Origin: Cellulomonas sp. URHD0024
Lineage (GTDB): Bacteria > Actinomycetota > Actinomycetes > Actinomycetales > Cellulomonadaceae
Reading direction: 5' to 3'
Length of the DNA: 64,000 nt
Assembly (NCBI RefSeq): GCF_000426185.1
Contig: NZ_KE384505.1
Location: 497,741 to 561,740 of the forward strand
Made by a program: the position numbers and the translations under genes. Positions 13,485 through 23,901 of the stretch are shown here, one piece after another. Under the pieces are notes generated by a model. The model saw nothing but the letters and a program-made list of their open reading frames with translations. It searched no databases and was not told the origin of the DNA. Position 1 is the stretch's first letter, and each line of letters starts with the position of its first letter.

Positions 13485-13543
13485 CGAGCACCGGTTGACT
13501 GCGGTACCGGCCCCCGACCACCCGACGACGAAGGAGCGCAGCG

Positions 13544-15079
13544 ATGCGGATCGGCATCCCGACGGAGAGTCGGGCGGGTGAGCGGCTCGTCGCGGCCACC
13601 CCCAGAACGGTGTCCCAGCTGGTGGGCCTCGGCTACGAGGTGGTGGTGCAGAGCGGCGCCGGCGACGCTGCGACGTTCGACGCGGCGGCCTACGAGGCCG
13701 CGGGCGCGCAGATCGCCGACGACGTGTGGGCCTGCGACGTCGTCGCCAAGGTGAACCCCCCGACGAGCGCGGAGGTCGAGGCCCTGCGGCCGGGGGCCAC
13801 GCTCGTGGCGATGCTGGCACCGGGTGCCACGCCCGGGCTGGTCGAGGAGCTCCGTGCGCGAGGTGTCACCGCCCTGGCCCTGGACGCGGTGCCCCGGGTG
13901 TCTCGGGCGCAGGCGCTCGACGTGCTGAGCACGCTCTCCAACGTGGCCGGGTACCGCGCTGTCGTCGAGGCGGCCCAGGCCTACGGCGGCATGTTCACGG
14001 GGCAGGTCACGGCGGCCGGCAAGACCCCGCCGGCGCGCGTGTTCGTCATCGGTGCGGGTGTCGCGGGCCTGGCGGCGATCGGGGCGGCCGGCGCGATGGG
14101 TGCCCGCGTGCGTGCGTTCGACGTCCGGCCGGAGGTCGGGGAGCAGATCGAGTCGATGGGCGCGACGTTCGTGCAGGCCGCTGCGGCGCAGCAGGCGGTG
14201 AGCGCCGACGGGTACGCCAGCGCGCTGACGCCCGAGCAGGAGGAGCTCACGGCACGGATGTACGCCGCCGAGACCGCCGACGCCGACATCGTCATCACGA
14301 CGGCGCTGGTGCGGGGGCACGCGCCGACGACCATCAGCGCCGCGATGGTGGCAGGGATGCGCGCGGGGAGCGTGATCGTCGACCTGGCCGCCTCGGGCGG
14401 GGGCAACTGCGAGCTCACCGTCCCGGGACGGACGGTGGTGAGCGAGAACGGCGTCACGATCGTCGGCGACACCGACCTGACGAGCCGCATGCCGCAGCAC
14501 ACGTCACAGCTGTTCGGCACCAACATCGTCCACCTGCTCCAGCTCCTCACGCCGGCCAAGGACGGGTCGCTGGTGCTGGACCTCGACGACCCCGTGCAGC
14601 GCGGGATGACGGTGACGCACGAGGGCGAGGTGCTCTGGCCGCCGCCGCCCGTGCCGGTGTCCGCCGCGCCGGCCGTCGCGCCGGCCCCTGCCGGACCGAC
14701 GCCGCAGGAGATCGCGGCAGAGGCGGCGCGCCGGGGGCAGCGGCGGTCGGTCGCGCTCGCGCTCGTCGCCGTCCTCGTGATGCTCGGGATCTCGTTCGCG
14801 CCGGCCGCGTTCCTCGGGCACTTCACGGTGTTCGTGCTCGCGGTCGTCGTCGGCTACTACGTGATCTCGAACGTCAGCCACGCGCTGCACACACCGCTGA
14901 TGGCGCAGACGAACGCGATCTCCGGGATCATCCTGGTCGGCGCCCTCCTCCAGATCGGCGACGACAGCGCCCTGGTCACCACGCTCGCGGTCGTGGCGGC
15001 CTCGGTCGCGAGCATCAACGTCTTCGGCGGCTTCCTCGTCGCGAACCGCATGATCCGCATGTTCCGGAAGGACGCCTGA
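13544..15079 (+). CDS. pntA: NAD(P) transhydrogenase, alpha subunit
   Basis: Alpha subunit of the proton-translocating transhydrogenase that couples hydride transfer between NADH and NADP+ to the proton gradient. It is 511 residues, with the NAD-binding dI domain (about 1-370, including the dinucleotide motif [18 protein letters not shown]) fused to the membrane part (about 400-511, three to four helices). This is the E. coli-like fused arrangement rather than the split PntAA/PntAB form. A ribosome site AAGGAG precedes the ATG. The beta subunit begins one base after the stop, so the two genes form an operon that supplies NADPH. Confidence 0.95.
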   Translation: MRIGIPTESRAGERLVAATPRTVSQLVGLGYEVVVQSGAGDAATFDAAAYEAAGAQIADDVWACDVVAKVNPPTSAEVEALRPGATLVAMLAPGATPGLVEELRARGVTALALDAVPRVSRAQALDVLSTLSNVAGYRAVVEAAQAYGGMFTGQVTAAGKTPPARVFVIGAGVAGLAAIGAAGAMGARVRAFDVRPEVGEQIESMGATFVQAAAAQQAVSADGYASALTPEQEELTARMYAAETADADIVITTALVRGHAPTTISAAMVAGMRAGSVIVDLAASGGGNCELTVPGRTVVSENGVTIVGDTDLTSRMPQHTSQLFGTNIVHLLQLLTPAKDGSLVLDLDDPVQRGMTVTHEGEVLWPPPPVPVSAAPAVAPAPAGPTPQEIAAEAARRGQRRSVALALVAVLVMLGISFAPAAFLGHFTVFVLAVVVGYYVISNVSHALHTPLMAQTNAISGIILVGALLQIGDDSALVTTLAVVAASVASINVFGGFLVANRMIRMFRKDA

Positions 15080-15080
15080 C

Positions 15081-16463
15081 GTGCCGCAGTCCCTCGCCCC
15101 GGCCGTCTACCTCCTCGCCGCGGTGCTGTTCGTGCTCAGCCTCGCCGGCCTGTCGAAGCAGGAGACCGCGCGCCGCGGCAACCTCGCCGGGATCGTGGGC
15201 ATGGCGCTCGCCCTGGTCGCGACGATCGCGCTGGCGCTGGACGACTCCGAGCGTCCGGTCGCCGTCACGGGGTCGCTGATCCTCCTCGTGCTCGTGGTGG
15301 GCGCGACCGTCGGCACGTGGCAGGCCCGCCGCGTCGAGATGACGCAGATGCCCGAGCTGATCGCCGTCCTGCACTCGTTCGTCGGGCTCGCGGCGGTGCT
15401 CGTCGGCTACAACTCCTTCCTCACCGAACCGGACGACCCGGCGCACCTCGTCGAGGTCTTCCTCGGCGTGCTCATCGGTGCCGTGACGTTCACCGGCTCG
15501 ATCGTCGCGTTCCTGAAGCTGTCGGCGCGCATCCGGTCGGCGCCGCTGAACCTGCCGGGCCGCAACTGGCTCAACCTCGCCATGGTCGTCGCGTGCGCCG
15601 GGCTGCTCGCCTGGTTCCTGGCCGCGCACGGCGTCCTGCCGCTGCTGCTCATGACCGCCATCGCGCTGCTTCTCGGCTGGCACCTGGTCGCCTCGATCGG
15701 CGGCGGCGACATGCCCGTCGTCGTCTCGATGCTCAACTCGTACTCCGGGTGGGCGGCGGCTGCGGCGGGGTTCATGCTCGGCAACGACCTGCTCATCGTC
15801 ACCGGGGCGCTCGTGGGGTCGTCGGGTGCGATCCTCAGCTGGTTCATGTGCCGGGCCATGAACCGGTCGTTCGTCAGCGTGATCCTGGGCGGGTTCGGCA
15901 CGTCCGAGGGCACGGTGGTCGCCTCCGACGGCTCGCTCGGCGAGCACCACGAGATCACGGCGCCCGGGGTCGCGTCCCTGCTCCTCGACGCCCGCACCGT
16001 CGTCATCACGCCCGGGTACGGGATGGCCGTCGCCAAGGCGCAGTACCCGGTGGCGGAGCTCGTCGGCAGGCTGCGGGCGCGGGGGATCGACGTGCGGTTC
16101 GGCGTACACCCCGTGGCGGGCCGGTTGCCCGGGCACATGAACGTGCTGCTCGCGGAGGCGCGCGTGCCGTACGACATCGTGCTCGAGATGGACGAGATCA
16201 ACGGCGACCTGGCGGGCACGGACGTGGTGCTCGTCATCGGCGCGAACGACACCGTGAACCCTGCGGCCGTCGACGACCCGTCGTCGCCGATCGCCGGGAT
16301 GCCCGTGCTCGAGGTGTGGAAGGCAGCGCGGGTCGTCGTGTTCAAGCGCTCGATGGCCACCGGGTACGCGGGCGTCCAGAACCCGCTGTTCTTCCGGGAG
16401 AACACGTCGATGCTGTTCGGGGACGCCAAGGACCAGGTCGAGCAGATCATGCTCGGTGTGTGA
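15081..16463 (+). CDS. pntB: NAD(P) transhydrogenase, beta subunit
   Basis: Beta subunit of the proton-pumping transhydrogenase. The 460-residue protein has a membrane domain dII of about eight to nine helices (1-270) and a C-terminal NADP(H)-binding domain dIII (about 285-460). Typical dIII motifs are present: [40 protein letters not shown], and [10 protein letters not shown] before the C-terminal FGDAK. The GTG start is one base after the pntA stop, so the genes are co-translated. An 8-bp inverted repeat begins directly after the stop and may end the operon transcript. Confidence 0.96.
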   Translation: MPQSLAPAVYLLAAVLFVLSLAGLSKQETARRGNLAGIVGMALALVATIALALDDSERPVAVTGSLILLVLVVGATVGTWQARRVEMTQMPELIAVLHSFVGLAAVLVGYNSFLTEPDDPAHLVEVFLGVLIGAVTFTGSIVAFLKLSARIRSAPLNLPGRNWLNLAMVVACAGLLAWFLAAHGVLPLLLMTAIALLLGWHLVASIGGGDMPVVVSMLNSYSGWAAAAAGFMLGNDLLIVTGALVGSSGAILSWFMCRAMNRSFVSVILGGFGTSEGTVVASDGSLGEHHEITAPGVASLLLDARTVVITPGYGMAVAKAQYPVAELVGRLRARGIDVRFGVHPVAGRLPGHMNVLLAEARVPYDIVLEMDEINGDLAGTDVVLVIGANDTVNPAAVDDPSSPIAGMPVLEVWKAARVVVFKRSMATGYAGVQNPLFFRENTSMLFGDAKDQVEQIMLGV

Positions 16464-16499
16464 CGTAGAGCGACCGTCCCAAGGCCGAAGGGCTCTACG
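16464..16499 (+). terminator. Inverted repeat after pntB, possible terminator
   Basis: CGTAGAGC and its perfect reverse complement GCTCTACG (16492-16499) flank a 20-base loop and begin on the base after the pntB stop. There is no T-tract, as is common in GC-rich actinobacteria. A weak terminator or mRNA-stabilising hairpin are both possible. A TAGGGT box at 16521-16526 may be the -10 element for eno. Confidence 0.45.
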
Positions 16500-16536
16500 C
16501 AGGGGGTCACCCCGCGGCACTAGGGTGAGGTCGTAA

Positions 16537-17844
<1,308 letters not shown>

Positions 17845-17856
17845 CGCACCGCACGA

Positions 17857-17889
17857 CGAAGGCCGGTCACGACAGGTGGCCGGCCTTCG
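17857..17889 (+). terminator. Terminator hairpin after eno
   Basis: CGAAGGCCGG (17857-17866) pairs perfectly with CCGGCCTTCG (17880-17889) across a 13-base loop, starting 12 bases after the eno stop. The 10-bp GC-rich stem without a T-run is typical of terminators in this kind of genome. Confidence 0.75.
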
Positions 17890-18035
17890 CCGTGCCCGCA
17901 ACGCTCCGGTCGTGACGAGCCGCCTGCGGCCGACCGGGTCCTTCCGCTGGGACGCGTCGGTGCGTGAGCGGTCCGGCGCGCCCGTGGGGAGCGGGGTCCG
18001 GCCGGGTCGGCTCGGGCCGGGGCAGAATCTGTCGC

Positions 18036-18818
18036 ATGTCTGCCCCTCGACGTCCGGCGTCCCCGAGCGCGCCGCCTCGTCGGGCGACGCCGCGCACGGG
18101 TGCGGGCAGGGCGTCGTCGGCAGGTCCGACCGACGGAACGCCACCGGACCCCGGCCCGCGCGCACCGTCCTCGGCGGCACGCCCGTCGCCCTCGCGCCCT
18201 TCGCCGCCGCCGTCGGCCTCTCGGCCGTCGTCGTCCGCCCGGCCTGCGTCGTCGTCGGCCAGACCCCCGTCGTCGTCGCGACCTGCGGCGACCCGGCCCG
18301 CGTCCCGCGGCACGCCGGCGACCCCGCCGCGGGGCACCGCGCGTGCAGAACGCGTGCAGGTGACCGTGCCGCGGCTGTTCACCGTGCGGGCGATCGTGTT
18401 CGGCTGCGTCCTGCTGCTCGCCTTCGTGCTGGTCTACCCGACGCTGCACTCCTACCTGCAGCAGAAGGCGGACGTCGACCAGCTGCGGGCGCAGGTTGCC
18501 GCTGCCCAGGAGCGCAACGACGACCTCCAGGCGGACCTCGACCGCTGGAAGGACCCCGCCTACGTGGCCACCCAGGCGCGCGAGCGGCTGTCGTTCGTCC
18601 TGCCGGGCGAGAAGGCGTTCCACGTGTCCGACCCCGAGACCGTCCCGGACACCACGCCGACCGCGCAGGGACCGGCAGCGGCGCTCGACACCGGTTCGAC
18701 GCAGCCCTGGTACGCCTCCGTGTGGCAGTCGGTGCAGGTGGCCGGCAAGACTCCGGTGGCCGCGACCCCGGACGCCCCGGGCGACAATGGGACGTCGGCC
18801 CCTTCGTCGGGCGGCTGA
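18036..18818 (+). CDS. Septum formation initiator family protein (DivIC/FtsB-like)
   Basis: Bitopic cell-division protein, about 260 residues. The N-terminal 105 residues are cytoplasmic, disordered and very rich in Pro, Ser, Ala and Arg. One membrane helix (AIVFGCVLLLAFVLVYPTL) follows, then an extracytoplasmic coiled coil (about QKADVDQLRAQVAAAQERND) and the family motif DPAYVATQARERLSFVLPGE. The order eno, this gene, DUF501, ppx is a recurrent actinobacterial arrangement. The start is uncertain: this ATG has no good ribosome site, but a CAGAAT hexamer 8 bases upstream could give a leaderless transcript. An in-frame ATG at 17964 is less likely. The role as part of the FtsQ/L/B divisome is inferred from the family. 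Confidence 0.85.
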   Translation: MSAPRRPASPSAPPRRATPRTGAGRASSAGPTDGTPPDPGPRAPSSAARPSPSRPSPPPSASRPSSSARPASSSARPPSSSRPAATRPASRGTPATPPRGTARAERVQVTVPRLFTVRAIVFGCVLLLAFVLVYPTLHSYLQQKADVDQLRAQVAAAQERNDDLQADLDRWKDPAYVATQARERLSFVLPGEKAFHVSDPETVPDTTPTAQGPAAALDTGSTQPWYASVWQSVQVAGKTPVAATPDAPGDNGTSAPSSGG

Positions 18819-18845
18819 CGCTTCCCCGACCTGAACGGACCTCTC

Positions 18846-19349
18846 GTGACGCGCAAGCCCCTCGACGCCGTGACCGACCACGACATCGCCGTCCTGGCCG
18901 AGCAGCTCGGTCGCCCGCCCCGAGGGGTCGTCGGCATCGCCGCCCGGTGCATCTGCGGTCGCCCGCTCGTCGTCCGCACCGCACCGCGCCTGGACGACGG
19001 CACCCCGTTCCCCACGACCTACTACCTGACCTCCCCACCGGCGGTCGCTGCCGTGAGCACCCGCGAGGCGACGGGTCTGATGAAGGAGCTCACCGCCCGG
19101 CTCGCCGACGACGACGAGCTCGCGGCCGCCTACCAGCGCGCGCACGAGGCCTACCTGGCCGACCGTGAGGAGCTCGGGCACGTCGAGGAGATCGCCGGCA
19201 TCTCGGCGGGCGGCATGCCGAACCGGGTCAAGTGCCTGCACGTCCTCGTCGGTCACGCACTGGCGGCCGGTCCGGGCGTCAACCCGATCGGCGACGAGGT
19301 CCTGTCCCTCATCCGCGACGAGTGGCGCCCCGACCGCTGCACCTGCTGA
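18846..19349 (+). CDS. DUF501 domain protein
   Basis: A 167-residue soluble protein of the actinobacterial DUF501 family, function unknown. Visible family features are PRGVVGIAARCICGRPLVV near the N-terminus, TPFPTTYYLTSP, a conserved GGMPNRVKCLHVLVGH segment and a Cys-containing end (DRCTC). The Cys and His residues could bind metal, but this is not shown. It lies between the DivIC-like gene (27 bases upstream) and ppx, the usual context, and is probably co-transcribed with the former. Confidence 0.88.
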   Translation: MTRKPLDAVTDHDIAVLAEQLGRPPRGVVGIAARCICGRPLVVRTAPRLDDGTPFPTTYYLTSPPAVAAVSTREATGLMKELTARLADDDELAAAYQRAHEAYLADREELGHVEEIAGISAGGMPNRVKCLHVLVGHALAAGPGVNPIGDEVLSLIRDEWRPDRCTC

Positions 19350-19361
19350 CCCCCGGACACC

Positions 19362-19480
19362 CTCCCAACGTCCGCACTCGTATGGCCCCTGGCCCCACCG
19401 AGTGCGGACGTTGCTGATTCACCTGACGTGACGTCCGCGCTCGTGTGGCTCATAGGCCCATCGAGTGCGGACGTTGGGAG
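19362..19480. repeat. Two tandem hairpin units (REP/BIME-like palindromic element)
   Basis: Hairpin 1 pairs AACGTCCGCACTCG (19367-19380) with CGAGTGCGGACGTT (19399-19412) over an 18-base loop. Hairpin 2 pairs ACGTCCGCGCTCG (19431-19443) with CGAGTGCGGACGT (19462-19474), also over 18 bases; one stem position is G-T-like. The two loops match at 12 of 18 positions, so the units are diverged direct copies. The outermost arms (19362-19380 and 19462-19480) are also a perfect 19-bp inverted repeat. The element fills the DUF501-ppx gap. I saw no other copy in the window. It could act as a terminator, but the duplicated form suggests an interspersed palindromic repeat. Confidence 0.85.
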
Positions 19481-19527
19481 TGTTGGGTCCGGCGTCGTCG
19501 GCGGGTGGGGGTGCGAGGATGGGTGGC

Positions 19528-20481
19528 GTGACGCGTGTGGCTGCCATCGACTGTGGGACCAACTCGATCCGGTTGCTGGTGGCGGATGTCGATCCGCGCG
19601 CCGGCACGCTGGTGGACCTGGACCGGCGGATGGAGGTGGTCCGGCTCGGGCAGGGCGTGGACCGCACCGGTCGGATCGCCCCGGAGGCCCTCGCGCGGAC
19701 GCTGGACGCCGCCCGGCGCTACAACGACATCTGCACGGAGCTGGGCGTCGAGGCGATCCGGTTCGTCGCGACGTCCGCATCGCGCGACGCCGAGAACCGC
19801 GCCGACTTCGTGAACGGCGTGCACGACGCGCTGGGCGTGGAGCCTGAGGTCGTCGAGGGGCTCGAGGAGGCCGAGCTGTCCTTCCAGGGCGCCACGGGCG
19901 TGCTGGCCGGCAAGCACCCGGGACCGTTCCTCGTCGTCGACCTGGGTGGTGGCTCGACGGAGCTCGTGCTCGGCAGCGACTCGGTGCAGGCGGCCTTCTC
20001 GATGGACGTCGGGTGCGTCCGGCTGACCGAGCGGCACCTGCACACCGACCCGCCGACCCCCGACGAGGTCGGGCGGTCCCGACGAGACGTCGCCGCGGCC
20101 CTCGACACGGCGTCCGCGCACGTGCCGCTCGGCGAGACGGTCACGCTGGTCGGGCTGGCGGGCACGGTGACGACCGTGACGGCCCACGCGCTCGGGCTGA
20201 CCAGCTACGACCCCCACGCGATCGACGGCTCGGTGCTGCCCGTCGAGACGGTCCTGGCCGCCTGCGAGGACCTGCTGGCGCGCAACCACGAGCAGCGGGC
20301 AGCGCTGGGGTTCATGCACCCCGGACGAGTCGACGTGATCGGTGCGGGTGCACTGGTGTGGCACGAGGTGGTGAGCCGGGTGCGCGACGACGTCGTGCGG
20401 GCCGGGGGAGAGCTGACCTCCGTCGTGACCTCGGAGCACGACATCCTCGACGGCATCGCCTGGAGCGTCGCGACCCGCTGA
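19528..20481 (+). CDS. ppx: Exopolyphosphatase / guanosine pentaphosphate phosphohydrolase family protein
   Basis: Ppx/GppA family phosphatase expected to release phosphate from polyphosphate or act on pppGpp. The 317-residue protein has the ASKHA-fold motifs: AAIDCGTNSIRLLVAD at the start, RFVATSASRDAENR, the phosphate loop LVVDLGGGSTEL, and VGLAGTVTTVTA. It is the short actinobacterial form without a C-terminal HD domain. The GTG is chosen because VTRVAAIDCGTNS is the usual N-terminus and GAGGA lies 10 bases upstream; an ATG at 19519 and upstream codons reach into the hairpin repeat. Confidence 0.92.
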   Translation: MTRVAAIDCGTNSIRLLVADVDPRAGTLVDLDRRMEVVRLGQGVDRTGRIAPEALARTLDAARRYNDICTELGVEAIRFVATSASRDAENRADFVNGVHDALGVEPEVVEGLEEAELSFQGATGVLAGKHPGPFLVVDLGGGSTELVLGSDSVQAAFSMDVGCVRLTERHLHTDPPTPDEVGRSRRDVAAALDTASAHVPLGETVTLVGLAGTVTTVTAHALGLTSYDPHAIDGSVLPVETVLAACEDLLARNHEQRAALGFMHPGRVDVIGAGALVWHEVVSRVRDDVVRAGGELTSVVTSEHDILDGIAWSVATR

Positions 20482-20610
20482 GCTGCGTCCGTCCGACGAA
20501 CCGGCCGGAGATCGGCGCGCACGCGTTGCCGCACCGATTCCCGCCGTCGGCCGGGAAGCTCTGTCCGCACCTCGGCACGACGGCCCGCGCGACTCGCCGG
20601 TGTTTCGTCG

Positions 20611-20640
20611 TGGACGGTAGTGCGCAGCGTGTACTACCGT
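20611..20640 (+). promoter_or_regulatory. Promoter with inverted-repeat operator before PadR gene
   Basis: TGGACG (20611-20616) and TACCGT (20635-20640) are spaced by 18 bases, a plausible promoter. CGGTAGT (20615-20621) and ACTACCG (20633-20639) form a perfect 7-bp inverted repeat with an 11-base gap that spans the promoter. This suggests autoregulation by the PadR protein. The rest of the 245-base ppx-padR gap shows no gene. Confidence 0.5.
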
Positions 20641-20726
20641 CGCGTCTGCGGGAGCTCGGAGGGGGCTCGCACCACGCTCGCCCGACGCTCAGCGCGCCTG
20701 GCCCAGGGGAGAACCGAGGAGGTCGC

Positions 20727-21056
20727 ATGGACACCACACAGCTGCTCAAGGGCGTGCTGGACCTGGCCGTGCTTGCCGTCGTCAGCACGGAGGACGGGTA
20801 CGGGTACGACGTCGTGCGACGCCTGCGGGCTGCCGGCATCGAGGAGGTCGGGGACGCCTCCGTGTACGGGACGCTGCGCCGGCTCTACTCGTCGGGGGCG
20901 CTGACGTCCTACGTCGTGCCGAGCGACGAGGGACCGCACCGCAAGTACTACGGCATCAATGCGCAGGGGCGAGCGATGCTCGACGCCCAGCGCAAGGACT
21001 GGCAGGAGTTCGCAGGGACCATGAGTCGCCTGCTCGAGACGGAGGTCGTGCGATGA
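20727..21056 (+). CDS. PadR family transcriptional regulator
   Basis: A 109-residue DNA-binding repressor of the short PadR type. It has the winged helix segment LKGVLDLAVLAVVSTEDGYG, GDASVYGTLRRLYSSGALTS and the wing EGPHRKYYGINAQG, followed by a helix for dimerisation. GAGGAGG lies 5 bases before the ATG. Its stop overlaps the ATG of the next gene (ATGA). PadR genes followed by a HAAS/DUF1700-like membrane protein are a common pair, and here the partner is broken by nonsense codons. It probably represses its own operon through the dyad at 20615-20639. Confidence 0.9.
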   Translation: MDTTQLLKGVLDLAVLAVVSTEDGYGYDVVRRLRAAGIEEVGDASVYGTLRRLYSSGALTSYVVPSDEGPHRKYYGINAQGRAMLDAQRKDWQEFAGTMSRLLETEVVR

Positions 21057-22219
21057 GCGTCCTGGACAGCACCGAGGTTCTGGACGTCGCGGGCTAAGCG
21101 GCCGCGGTACGCCGCAGCCTCGTCGACCTCGGCCCGGACCAGGTGGACGACCTGACCGACGACCTCGAGGCCGACCTGGCCGACGCGCTCGCGGACGAGC
21201 GGCACAACGCCCACGGCCGCGGTGTGCTCGAGCAGTTCGGGCCGCCCGAGGACTACGCGGCTGAGCTGCGGACGGCGGCAGGTCTGCTCCCGATGGCCGA
21301 ACCGAGGCGGCGCTCGGTCAGGGAGCTGGCCGGCACGCCGAAGGCGAGCCTCAGCCGCCTGCTCGGGTACCTGCGCGGGTAGCGCTGGTGGCCGCCGGTC
21401 GAGGGCTTCCTCGTCGCGATCCGGCCGGTCTGGTGGCTGGTCCGCGCCTGGGTGGGCTACCAGGTGGTGCTGCTCTTCCTGGGCATCCAGGGCTGGCTGC
21501 CCGGCTCGGCCCCGGCGTTCGTCTTCCTCGCCGCCCTCGTCGTGCTCAGTGTGCAGTGGGGCCGTGGAGTCTGGTTCCGCTCCGGTGCGCTGCACGGGCT
21601 TGCGGCTACGGCCAACGTGCTGGCGATCGTCGCGGTGCTGCCTGTCACCGCCGGGCTGCAGGCGACGATGGGCAGCTGGGAGGACGCGTACCACAGCGGC
21701 GGGTACTCGTATTCCGAGTCGCAGGTGCCGGACGACGGCGTGCTCATCGACGGGAGTCCGGTGAGCAACATCTACGCGTACGACGCGGAGGGCAACCCGC
21801 TCCAGGACGTCCAGCTCTTCGATGAGGCCGGGCGCCCGATCCGCACCTCAGGTGCCTACGACTCCTCGCCGACCTGGACTCCCGAGACGGGTGAGCCGTG
21901 GATGCTGCTCAGCAGGCCGGACGCGGACGGCCGCACCCGCTGGAACGTCTACCCGCTGCTCGGTGCGCCCGAGTCGACGCTCAACACCGATGGCGACGGG
22001 ATCTACTACCCGCCGGTCGGCGGTGTGACCCCGCGGATCCCACCCGCACCGTTCGCCAAGGCACCCGCCCTGGATGCGGCACCGTCCACAGATGCCGACC
22101 CGGCCGCGCCGACGCCGAGCGCCAGTGCGTCGGCGTCCGCCGCGCCGCCCGCCGGCCAGGACCCGGCGGTCGCCAGCCCGGGCGCGGGCCCGGTCGTGCC
22201 GCCGGGCACCACTCCCTGA
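21053..22219 (+). pseudogene. HAAS-domain membrane protein, interrupted by two in-frame stops
   Basis: The reading frame that starts with the ATG overlapping the PadR stop runs 388 sense positions to 22219 without a frameshift. It contains TAA at 21095-21097 (codon 15) and TAG at 21380-21382 (codon 110). Residues 16-105 look like the HAAS/DUF1700-type helical domain (RRSLVDLGPDQVDDLTDDLE, then EQFGPPEDYAAELR). After the second stop the frame continues RWWPPVEGFLVAIRPVWWLV, three membrane helices and a Pro/Ala/Ser tail. Comparison with the expected pattern suggests a Tyr codon and a Gln codon were lost. Third-position G/C bias is kept throughout, so decay is recent, or the stops are sequence errors or are read through. 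The segment from GTG/ATG near 21452 could still be translated alone. Confidence 0.8.
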
Positions 22220-22224
22220 GGACC

Positions 22225-22262
22225 GTGAGACGGCGCACGGCACCAGACGTGCGCCGTCTCAC
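22225..22262. terminator. Strong terminator hairpin
   Basis: GTGAGACGGCGCACG (22225-22239) pairs perfectly with CGTGCGCCGTCTCAC (22248-22262) over an 8-base loop. GGAC and GTCC outside extend the pairing to 19 bp with one mismatch. It lies 5 bases after the end of the interrupted membrane-protein frame. Confidence 0.85.
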
Positions 22263-22340
22263 AGTCCCTGTGCGCCCACTGTGCGCATCGTCACCGGCTC
22301 AGGGAGGGCGTCCGCGATGCGGCGCCGCTACCGTTGAGGT

Positions 22341-23816
22341 ATGCCCTCCTCATCCCCGGACGTCGCCAGCCCCCAGGCCACCGTGGACTTCGCGGTGCGG
22401 CCGGGAAAGCCCCGCAAGGTGCCCCGCATCGTCGTCCTGGGCGGCGGAACCGTGGGCCTGTACACCGCCCGCCGGCTGCGCAAGCGGCTCGGCAAGCGCG
22501 AGGCGGCGATCGTCGTCGTCGACCCGCGTCCCTACATGACCTACGCCCCGTTCCTGCCCGAGGCGGCGGCCGGCTCCATCGACCCGCGTCACATGGTCGC
22601 CCCGCACCGCCGCGCGCTCAAGGGCGTCGACGTGCTGCAGGGCAAGGTCAGCCAGATCCACCACGCGGAGCGCACCGTGGAGATCACGCCCGAGGAGGGC
22701 GCCTCCTACTGGATCACCTACGACCACCTGGTCGTCGGTCTCGGCGCGGTCGCCCGCACGCTGCCCATCCCGGGGCTCGCGGAGGTCGGCATCGGCTTCA
22801 AGAACGTCGAAGAAGCCGTCGCGCTGCGCAACCACGTGCTCAACCGCATCGACGTGGCCGCCAGCACCTGGGACCCGGAGCTCCGTCGCAAGATGCTCAC
22901 CTTCGTCTTCGTCGGCGGCGGCTTCGCCGGTGTCGAGGCGCTCGGCGAGGTCGAGGACATGGCACGCGCCGCAGTGAAGTACTACAAGGCCGTCGAGCAG
23001 GAGGAGCTGCGGTTCGTCCTGGTCGAGGGGTCGCCACGGATCCTGCCCGAGGTCAGCGAGGAGCTGGGCGGGTACACGCTCGAGCAGCTGCGCAAGCGCG
23101 ACATCGAGATCCACCTCTCGACGTTCCTGAGCAGCTGCGTGGACGGTCACGTGGTCCTGTCCAACAAGCTGGAGTTCGACGCCGAGACGATCGTGTGGAC
23201 CGCCGGCGTGAAGGCCAACCCGGTGCTGCGGAGCTCGGACCTTCCGCTCGACAAGCAGGGTCGCCTCATCTGCAACGTCTTCCTCCAGGTCGCGCAGGAG
23301 GACGGCACCGTCGTCCCGGACGCGTACGGAGCCGGCGACTGCGCCGCGGTGCCCGACCTCTACAACCCGGGTCAGTTCTGCCCGCCCAACGCGCAGCACG
23401 CGCTGCGCGAGGGCAACCACCTCGGCGACAACCTGGCTCGGATCCTGCGCTCGGCGCCGCCGACCGAGTACAAGCACAAGAACGTCGGCGCCGTCGCCTC
23501 GCTCGGCATGTACAAGGGCGTCGCGCAGATGTTCGGCCGGATCAAGGTCAAGGGGTTCCTGGCCTGGGTGCTGCACCGGAGCTACCACGTGGCGGCCATG
23601 CCGACCTGGAACCGCAAGATCCGGATCGCGGCCGGCTGGACCGGCGCCCTGCTGCTTCGTCGTGAGGTCGTCGCCCTGGGCAGCCTGCACGACCCGCGCG
23701 CCGAGTTCCGGGCCGCGTCCGTGCCGGCCAAGCCGCGTGCGGTCGAGGACTCCCCAGCCCTGCCGCCGCAGAAGGCCGAGCCGGGCTCGCCCGCGGAGAA
23801 GGCCGCCACAGCCTGA
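22341..23816 (+). CDS. ndh: Type II NADH dehydrogenase (NADH:quinone oxidoreductase)
   Basis: Single-subunit, non-proton-pumping flavoenzyme that passes electrons from NADH to menaquinone at the membrane surface. It is 491 residues. The first dinucleotide fold begins RIVVLGGGTVGLYTARRL (FAD), and the second is KMLTFVFVGGGFAGVEALGE (NADH). GAGDCAAVPD near residue 335 is the FAD C-terminal motif, and PPNAQHALREG is the quinone/FAD-site motif. The last 45 residues are a Pro/Ala-rich tail. A TACCGT box at 22329-22334 lies only 6 bases before the ATG and no strong ribosome site is present, so a leaderless mRNA is plausible. It is flanked by terminators on both sides and is probably monocistronic. 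Confidence 0.93.
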   Translation: MPSSSPDVASPQATVDFAVRPGKPRKVPRIVVLGGGTVGLYTARRLRKRLGKREAAIVVVDPRPYMTYAPFLPEAAAGSIDPRHMVAPHRRALKGVDVLQGKVSQIHHAERTVEITPEEGASYWITYDHLVVGLGAVARTLPIPGLAEVGIGFKNVEEAVALRNHVLNRIDVAASTWDPELRRKMLTFVFVGGGFAGVEALGEVEDMARAAVKYYKAVEQEELRFVLVEGSPRILPEVSEELGGYTLEQLRKRDIEIHLSTFLSSCVDGHVVLSNKLEFDAETIVWTAGVKANPVLRSSDLPLDKQGRLICNVFLQVAQEDGTVVPDAYGAGDCAAVPDLYNPGQFCPPNAQHALREGNHLGDNLARILRSAPPTEYKHKNVGAVASLGMYKGVAQMFGRIKVKGFLAWVLHRSYHVAAMPTWNRKIRIAAGWTGALLLRREVVALGSLHDPRAEFRAASVPAKPRAVEDSPALPPQKAEPGSPAEKAATA

Positions 23817-23835
23817 GGATCGTCCGTCTCGACGA

Positions 23836-23871
23836 CGAGCCCCGGCCCGCCCTGTTGCGGACCGGGGCTCG
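23836..23871 (+). terminator. Terminator hairpin after ndh
   Basis: CGAGCCCCGG (23836-23845) pairs perfectly with CCGGGGCTCG (23862-23871) over a 16-base loop, 20 bases after the ndh stop and before the tRNA gene. Confidence 0.65.
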
Positions 23872-23901
23872 CGCGTTCCCCTGGCAGGATGAGCGGCGTC
23901 C

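Noticed and set aside
19362-19480. Possible integron attC site, because GTTGGGA-like and TCCCAAC-like ends occur
   Set aside because: There is no integrase or cassette array, the site consists of two copied hairpins, and attC geometry with unpaired bases is not seen.
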